In this document: in pieces, positions 31,094 to 35,756 of the stretch
How the letters are laid out: each line of letters opens with the position of its first letter
Position numbering within the stretch: position 1 is the stretch's first letter
Assembly (NCBI RefSeq): GCF_000315235.1
Contig: NZ_BALG01000349.1
Location: 1 to 35,756 of the forward strand
DNA: 35,756 nt
From: Paenibacillus popilliae ATCC 14706
Lineage (GTDB): Bacteria > Bacillota > Bacilli > Paenibacillales > Paenibacillaceae
Direction: 5' to 3'
The notes under the pieces: generated by a model
Seen by the model: only the letters and a program-made list of their open reading frames with translations
Told to the model about the DNA's origin: nothing
Databases searched by the model: none
Program-made: the position numbers and the translations under genes

Positions 31094-31891
31094 GTGATCC
31101 CAGCGGTAGAAATGTCTCAAGTTACCCATGTCTATGTGACGGATCGCGAAGCGAAGTTTGCGATCGATCGGCTGTCCGTCACGATGATGCCGGGGGAATT
31201 CGTCAGTCTGGTCGGGCCGAGCGGCTGCGGCAAGACGACGATCCTCTCCATCATTGCCGGGCTGCTGGAACCGACGCACGGCAGTGTCCGGGTCTATGGC
31301 GATGCGGTCACAGGACCTTCATCGCGGGTCGGCTATATGCTGCAGAGCGACTATTTGTATCCGTGGCGCACGATTATGGAAAATGCGAGCCTCGGCCTTG
31401 AACTGACGAAGCAGTGGAACCGACAGTCCGAGGAACGGGTGCGGGATTTGCTGAACAAAATGGGATTGGGCGGCACGGAAGCATCGTATCCGCATCAGTT
31501 GTCCGGCGGCATGCGGCAGCGGGTCGCGCTCGTGCGGACGCTGGCGACCTCGCCCGATCTGCTTTTGCTGGATGAACCGTTCTCCGCGCTCGATTATCAG
31601 ACGAAGCTGCAACTGGAGGATCTGGTCGTCGATACATTGAAGGCCCGGCGGAAGACAGTCGTGTTGGTGACGCATGATCTATCGGAGGCCATCGCAGTCA
31701 GCGACCGGGTGATCGTGCTGGGTCGCGAGCCGGGCATCGCGCGCAAAGCCTTTGTTATCCCGGATGCGATTCGGGAGGCGCAGCCCTTCTATGCAAGAGA
31801 GCAACCCGGCTTCAACGAGATGTTCCATGAACTGTGGAAAGAGCTGGAGGCATCGGACGGAAAGGAGGGCGAATATGCAGAGCGGACCTGA
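31094..31891 (+). CDS. ABC transporter ATPase (NitT/TauT/SsuB-like)
   Basis: A 265-residue ATPase with Walker A GPSGCGKTTI, Q-loop MLQSDYLYPW, signature LSGGMRQRVALVRTL, Walker B LLLLDEPFSALD and VLVTHDLSEAI, the usual SsuB/TauB layout. The GTG at 31094 is chosen because AAGGAGG lies six bases upstream; an in-frame GTG directly after the previous stop (31064) lacks spacing. The permease ATG lies 17 bases inside the 3' end, so translation is coupled. Confidence 0.9.
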   Translation: MIPAVEMSQVTHVYVTDREAKFAIDRLSVTMMPGEFVSLVGPSGCGKTTILSIIAGLLEPTHGSVRVYGDAVTGPSSRVGYMLQSDYLYPWRTIMENASLGLELTKQWNRQSEERVRDLLNKMGLGGTEASYPHQLSGGMRQRVALVRTLATSPDLLLLDEPFSALDYQTKLQLEDLVVDTLKARRKTVVLVTHDLSEAIAVSDRVIVLGREPGIARKAFVIPDAIREAQPFYAREQPGFNEMFHELWKELEASDGKEGEYAERT

Positions 31892-32714
31892 TACGAGTAG
31901 GGCGGCGGAGGAATCCCGCCAGTTGCTGGAACGGACGTATTCGCGCTATCGGGCCGTCCGGCAGAAGAGGGCACGGATCGTATCGCTTACGCAAGCGGCT
32001 ATTCTCATCATTTGTGTCGGTCTGTGGGAGCTGGGCGGCCGCCTGAAATGGATTGATGTGCTGCTGTTCAGCGCTCCAAGCCAAATCGGGCAGCAGATTG
32101 TGCAGGACTTCGCCGACGGGTCGATCTGGCCGCATCTCGGGACAACGGTCGGGGAGACGGTGGCTGGATTTGTGCTGGGGACGTTATTCGGCACGCTGCT
32201 GGCGGTTGCGATCTGGTGGTCGGACTTCCTGGCGCGGGTGCTGGATCCGTACTTGGTCGTTATCAACAGCATGCCGAAGGTGGCGCTCGGGCCGCTCTTT
32301 ATCGTTGGTTTCGGAGCCGGCTTCGCGGCGATCGTCGCCACGACGTTATCGATCACCGTCATCATCACGACGAGCGTCGTCGCTAATAGCTTCCGGGAGG
32401 TCGACCCGAATTACATTAAGGTCGTGCGGGTATTCGGCGGAGGGAAAAGCGTCATTTTCCGTAAAGTCGTCCTGCCGGCATCCTTCCCGGCGATCGTATC
32501 GACGCTGAAGGTGAATATTGGATTGGCCTGGGTCGGCGTTATCGTAGGAGAATTTCTTGTATCCAAGATCGGGCTCGGTTATTTGATGATTTATGGCTTT
32601 CAGGTGTTCAATTTCAAGCTGGTGATGGCGTCCTTGGTCATTATCGCCGTGGTGGCGACATTGATGTACCAGGGAGTCGCCTATTTGGAACGGGCATGGT
32701 TGAACCGAGCGTAA
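31875..32714 (+). CDS. ABC transporter permease (NitT/TauT/SsuC-like)
   Basis: A 279-residue BPD-type permease with about six spans. It contains TVGETVAGFVLGTLFGTLLA, the coupling-helix region FREVDPNYIKVVRVFGGGK (EAA-type loop), and VVLPASFPAIVSTLKVNIGL, typical of SsuC/TauC. The ATG at 31875 has AAAGGAGGG upstream and overlaps the ATPase gene by 17 bases; a longer open frame upstream reads through the ATPase gene and is not used. A hairpin follows seven bases after the stop. Confidence 0.9.
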   Translation: MQSGPDTSRAAEESRQLLERTYSRYRAVRQKRARIVSLTQAAILIICVGLWELGGRLKWIDVLLFSAPSQIGQQIVQDFADGSIWPHLGTTVGETVAGFVLGTLFGTLLAVAIWWSDFLARVLDPYLVVINSMPKVALGPLFIVGFGAGFAAIVATTLSITVIITTSVVANSFREVDPNYIKVVRVFGGGKSVIFRKVVLPASFPAIVSTLKVNIGLAWVGVIVGEFLVSKIGLGYLMIYGFQVFNFKLVMASLVIIAVVATLMYQGVAYLERAWLNRA

Positions 32715-32720
32715 GCCGAA

Positions 32721-32756
32721 GGGCGGCAGGAGGAGCGCAGAACAACGCTGCCGCCC
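32721..32756 (+). terminator. Hairpin after the ABC operon
   Basis: GGGCGGCAG and CTGCCGCCC are perfect 9-base arms around an 18-base loop. GC-rich, but without a following U-run, so factor-independent termination is uncertain. It lies seven bases past the permease stop. Confidence 0.5.
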
Positions 32757-32790
32757 ACTCCGGCGGGGGGATCCGAATGCCGCGAAATGT

Positions 32791-32820
32791 TTGGTATGCA
32801 AGGGAATTGTGGGTTATAAT
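32791..32820 (+). promoter_or_regulatory. Sigma-A-type promoter for the ArAE-like gene
   Basis: TTGGTA (32791-32796), an 18-base spacer and a perfect TATAAT (32815-32820) lie 39 bases upstream of the ATG at 32860. Confidence 0.6.
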
Positions 32821-32859
32821 GAAGGTCTACCTAATCCCTTTTTAGCAAGGAGCATTTCT

Positions 32860-33861
32860 ATGATTTTCCGATTCGTCGGCATTCGTGTCATCAAGACGGC
32901 GATCGCTTCGATCTGCGCGATCATTGCAGCTGAACTGATAGGAAGCCACAACCCGCTCGGCGCGGGCCTGCTGGCTATTTTGGGAGTCGATGTGACGCGC
33001 AAGCGGAGTATCCAGACGGTTTCGGCCCGCTTTTTCGCCTCGCTCGTCGGACTGCTTATGGCATCGCTGTTGTTCGGACTGCTTGGCTTTCATCTGTGGG
33101 TACTGGCTTTATACATATTGTTGGCTTTTCCGGTCATCGTACGGCTTAATTTCAAGGAAGGCATTGTCACGAGCTCGGTCGTCACCTTCCATATTTATGG
33201 CGTGGGCACTTTGACGCTGTCGGGGGTGCTCAATGAGGTCGTGCTGCTGCTTGTTGGGCTTGGTTGTGCATCCTTGGTCAATCTGATGTACATGCCGAGC
33301 GAGGAAGACAAGCTTGTTCGGACTCGGAGCAATGTCGATGAGTGCTTCTCCCGCATTTTTCAGCAGATCGGCTGCTGTCTCCGCGACCCCTCCTACGCAT
33401 GGGACGGGCAGGAGATTATTGAGGCGAATGCCTTGGCGGATGACGGTATCCGGCTGGCCTCCCGGGCGCTCGAAAATATGCTGCTTCGTTCAGACGATGT
33501 GCGGGCGGACGAACGGTGGCTTGTCTACTTCTATATGCGAAAGACGCAGCTCGACCATGTGCAAAATATGATGCAGCTTATCTCGCAAGTTTATTCGGAG
33601 CTTCCGCAATGCCTGCTGGTAGCCAAGCTGTTCGATCAGCTCAGCCGGGACGTGAAGGAGCCGCATTATACGGGCAAGACGGAACAACTGCTGCTGGAGC
33701 TGGAGGAGCTGTTCCGGGCGATGGATCTGCCGACGACGCGGCAGGAATTTGAAGTCCGTTCCGCGGTGCTGCAGTTGAATCGCGAACTGTATAGCTTCTT
33801 GAAGATCGCGAAAAAGGACAAGCAAAAAAACCACTGGCCGTCTGAATTGGCCTGCCGGTAG
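32860..33861 (+). CDS. Aromatic acid exporter (ArAE) family protein
   Basis: A 333-residue membrane protein. The N-terminal half has about five to six hydrophobic segments (AIASICAIIAAELIGSHNPLG; FASLVGLLMASLLFGLLG; LALYILLAFPVIVRLNF; a segment around EVVLLLVGLGCASLVNLMYM), and the C-terminal half is soluble and helical, with FSRIFQQIGCCLRD and heptad-like stretches (about 190-325). The pattern is that of ArAE_1/ArAE_1_C (YqjA-like) proteins. The ATG at 32860 has an AAGGAG site. Single gene with its own promoter. Substrate unknown. Confidence 0.85.
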   Translation: MIFRFVGIRVIKTAIASICAIIAAELIGSHNPLGAGLLAILGVDVTRKRSIQTVSARFFASLVGLLMASLLFGLLGFHLWVLALYILLAFPVIVRLNFKEGIVTSSVVTFHIYGVGTLTLSGVLNEVVLLLVGLGCASLVNLMYMPSEEDKLVRTRSNVDECFSRIFQQIGCCLRDPSYAWDGQEIIEANALADDGIRLASRALENMLLRSDDVRADERWLVYFYMRKTQLDHVQNMMQLISQVYSELPQCLLVAKLFDQLSRDVKEPHYTGKTEQLLLELEELFRAMDLPTTRQEFEVRSAVLQLNRELYSFLKIAKKDKQKNHWPSELACR

Positions 33862-34068
33862 CATGTGGACAGCCTTTTCCATCATAAAGATATACTATGG
33901 ATGACGGTGCAGAATGGACTCTCTCATACTTGTTCGCTATGTTCGCAAAAGGATGGAATAGTGAAAGAACCATGAGCAGGACCGAAGGTGCAGCGCCCGC
34001 GCCGCTCCGGAATAGAGGCCGGATTCCGAAGCAATATATCTTTTTCTCTATATTTAAATCTGTCTATT

Positions 34069-34096
34069 CAACATTCGCCCACGTCCTGCATACACT
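34069..34096 (+). promoter_or_regulatory. Sigma-E-like promoter for cotE
   Basis: CATACACT (34089-34096) matches the sigma-E -10 consensus CATACAHT exactly, and CAACATT (34069-34075) matches KMATATT at 5 of 7, with 13 bases between. It lies 34 bases before the cotE start. In B. subtilis, cotE is transcribed first by sigma-E, which supports the call. Confidence 0.65.
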
Positions 34097-34129
34097 TTAT
34101 TGAATGATTGTATGGAGGAGGTCCACACG

Positions 34130-34690
34130 ATGGCAAATTCAGATAAACACCACTGCCGTGAGGTAATCACGAAAGCAGTTTGCGGCAAAGGTCGCAAGTT
34201 CTCCGTCGTTACACATACCGTCACTCCGCCTCATCATCCGACCAGTATATTGGGAGCCTGGATTATTAACCATCAATATGAATCGGTGAGAGCCGGAGAT
34301 GGAATTGAGGTCGTCGGTACTTATGACATCAACATTTGGTATTCGTACGACAGTAATTCCCAGACGGATGTGGCCAAGGAGACGATATCCTACGTCGAGC
34401 TCGTCGGATTGTCTTATGTCGATCCGAGGCATCGCCGAACGACGGAAGAGGTATCGGCTGAGGCGATCCAGGAGCCGAACTGCGTCGAGGCCAGTATTTC
34501 CTCTTCCGGTACAGGGGTTACGATTCGCGTGGAACGTGAATTCGCGGTAGAGATGGTAGCGGAGACGAAGGTATGTGTGCGCGTCTGCACGAACGGTTGC
34601 AACGATTTCGAAGACAAGGACTTTGATTTCGGCATCCAGGACGATGAGTTCGATGATCTGGATCCGGATTTAACGGATGAGGAGTTGTGA
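34130..34690 (+). CDS. cotE: Outer spore coat morphogenetic protein CotE
   Basis: A 186-residue protein with the CotE signature: CREVITKAVCGKGRKFS, PTSILGAWIINHQYES, VVGTYDINIWYSYDSNSQT, and AIQEPNCVEASIS, followed by an acidic C-terminal tail (about 160-186) rich in Asp and Glu. It organises assembly of the outer coat in sporulating mother cells. The ATG at 34130 is preceded by a strong GGAGGAGG site. In B. subtilis cotE is followed by mutSL; here it is followed by a terminator and an amidoligase-like gene. Upstream is a sigma-E-type promoter. Confidence 0.93.
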   Translation: MANSDKHHCREVITKAVCGKGRKFSVVTHTVTPPHHPTSILGAWIINHQYESVRAGDGIEVVGTYDINIWYSYDSNSQTDVAKETISYVELVGLSYVDPRHRRTTEEVSAEAIQEPNCVEASISSSGTGVTIRVEREFAVEMVAETKVCVRVCTNGCNDFEDKDFDFGIQDDEFDDLDPDLTDEEL

Positions 34691-34798
34691 TTAGGTCCGC
34701 AGACCCTCACCGCCTGCGGAGATATCCCGAATACATTCCTGATGCCCTCATCCGTTGAACTTCATATCTTATGCATATGCAGCAGCAGCATCATCGAA

Positions 34799-34823
34799 GA
34801 GGGCGGGAGCCCTCCTTTTTTTT
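34799..34823 (+). terminator. Intrinsic terminator after cotE
   Basis: GAGGGC and GCCCTC pair around GGGA and are followed by CTTTTTTTT. A second small stem, CCGCAG/CTGCGG, occurs near 34697-34720. Confidence 0.85.
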
Positions 34824-34886
34824 GAAAAAATTCGGATTGCCGCAAACAGGCAATCGGGAGCATCGCGATAAAGGGGGCACGAGGTG

Positions 34887-35756
34887 ATGCAACGTCTGGA
34901 ATTGGGCGGCGGTGTTCGCTTGTACACCGATCATGCTGCCGGATACCGTCAATGGCGGCGTTATGCCCGATATTCGGAGGCGACAGAAGTGCCGTCTGGC
35001 GTCGATATCCTCTGGCTACAGGCGCCTGAGATGATCCGCCTGCCGGATGCGGCGGCGGGTATTGGCTCCGCTGGGGACGGACGAATGATATTGAACCGCC
35101 ATGCCGGGCCGTGGAGCGGGCCCGCGATGCGCGAGCGGCTGCGGCTGTGGGGACTGCCTGTAATGGATCGGGCCGCTTGGGACGCGGAGCCGCGAAGTGA
35201 TCCGTCCTGTTCCGGCTTCGTTCGCACGCTCTGCTTCTGGGTCAGCCAGCTTGAAGCGGTCGCCGCGGCACATTGCTCTCAGGCACCTTCCGGCAGCTAT
35301 TTCTACCGGCCGCTGAACGACTGGGCGCAGGCGCCCTACTTACGGCTGGCCCGGCTCGCTGTGCGGGCGGTCTATGCGCTCGGCCTTGATACGGGGGCGG
35401 TTATGCTCCGCTGCTGCCCCGCGGCCGAACAGCCGGATACGCCCGCCGGTGTGCTAGAGGAGCCGCACCCTGGCGACGCCATCGTGCGGGTGGAGCCTGT
35501 TCCGGCGCCGCTCCCGGCATGGGTGCTGGAGAGCTACGCCGCCTCATGGGCCAAGGTGGCCGCCGAACAGCAGTCCGCACGCGCCCGGCCAGGTCCGCTC
35601 CTGATGGGGATCGATGCGGAACTCGTGCTGCACGACGCGCGTCGGCGCAAGCTGATCGCGGCGAGCCGCTTCCTGCCCCGGGGCGGCCGAGCGGGCTGCG
35701 ATGCAGTGCGCATCGGGGGCCGGGTGCGCTTCCCGCTGATGGAGCTGCGACCCGAT
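34887..35756 (+). CDS. Putative amidoligase (COOH-NH2 ligase) domain protein, partial
   Basis: An open frame of 290 codons without a stop at the window edge. It begins MQRLELGGGVRLYTDHAAG (ATG 34887; an in-frame GTG three bases earlier is also possible). The N-terminal 240 residues are rich in Trp, Arg and Pro, and I recognise no domain in them. At residues 245-290 it reads LLMGIDAELVLHDARRRKLI, AASRFLPRGG, GCDAVRIGG and FPLMELRPD, matching the start of the PF14395-type (phage phiEco32-like) COOH-NH2 ligase domain (GxDxE, AS-F-P-G-xGCD, ELRP). Such enzymes form peptide or isopeptide bonds using ATP. Location right after cotE suggests a spore-envelope role (inference). Confidence 0.65.
   Translation, partial: MQRLELGGGVRLYTDHAAGYRQWRRYARYSEATEVPSGVDILWLQAPEMIRLPDAAAGIGSAGDGRMILNRHAGPWSGPAMRERLRLWGLPVMDRAAWDAEPRSDPSCSGFVRTLCFWVSQLEAVAAAHCSQAPSGSYFYRPLNDWAQAPYLRLARLAVRAVYALGLDTGAVMLRCCPAAEQPDTPAGVLEEPHPGDAIVRVEPVPAPLPAWVLESYAASWAKVAAEQQSARARPGPLLMGIDAELVLHDARRRKLIAASRFLPRGGRAGCDAVRIGGRVRFPLMELRPD

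Noticed and set aside
1-35756. CRISPR array, tRNA or rRNA genes
   Set aside because: No regularly spaced repeats, tRNA cloverleaf or rRNA-like stretch was seen on either strand.

Overview
The window looks like chromosome from a spore-forming, SLH-decorated member of the Bacilli, most likely Paenibacillus. The basis is a CotE homologue, an S-layer-homology protein, AMIN/copper-amine-oxidase-like N-terminal domains on a cell-wall amidase, ParE/ParC proteins that align from memory with Bacillus subtilis ParE/ParC, strong AGGAGG-type ribosome binding sites and a fairly GC-rich backbone. No rRNA, tRNA or CRISPR array was seen.

Left end (1-3.3 kb): a wrecked, comparatively AT-rich island. It holds an IS4-type transposase interrupted by the 3' end of a group II intron, a collapsed polymorphic toxin (signal peptide and Hint start joined to a type-8-like C-terminal toxin domain), an intact DUF2750 gene that is probably its immunity partner, the 5' end of a group II intron, IS21 istB and istA scraps, and a MarR regulator cut off at its 3' end.

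3.5-9.6 kb (+): envelope and repair genes: an N-acetylmuramoyl-L-alanine amidase, a GerMN lipoprotein, a 919-residue SLH protein, endonuclease III (nth) and a small protein of unknown function. Two clear intrinsic terminators separate them.

9.9-21 kb (+): a heterodimeric ABC exporter pair in which the first subunit is frameshifted and the second lacks about 50 residues around TM2; an SGNH hydrolase; an ABC-2 type ATPase/permease pair; and topoisomerase IV (parE-parC). A 56-codon gene lies convergent to parC and overlaps its stop codon.

21-26 kb: a MarR regulator (+) faces a leftward operon of rRNA methyltransferase, RluA-type pseudouridine synthase and CapA-like lipoprotein. An orphan OmpR-type response regulator follows, with a palindrome over its -35 box, then a 77-residue protein preceded by an 11-bp-period direct repeat.

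26-33.9 kb: small conserved genes (DUF2653, a secreted/membrane protein, DUF309), a PadR regulator behind a tandem 49-bp duplication, a beta-carbonic anhydrase, a NitT/TauT/SsuABC-type ABC operon with a possible leader peptide and hairpin, and an aromatic acid exporter-like protein.

Right end (34.1 kb to edge): cotE with a sigma-E-like promoter, then an open frame running off the window that resembles the COOH-NH2 ligase (putative amidoligase) family. This pairing of a coat morphogen with a peptide-bond-forming enzyme is the most suggestive functional lead.

All calls were made by eye from sequence and remembered family motifs. No searches were run.
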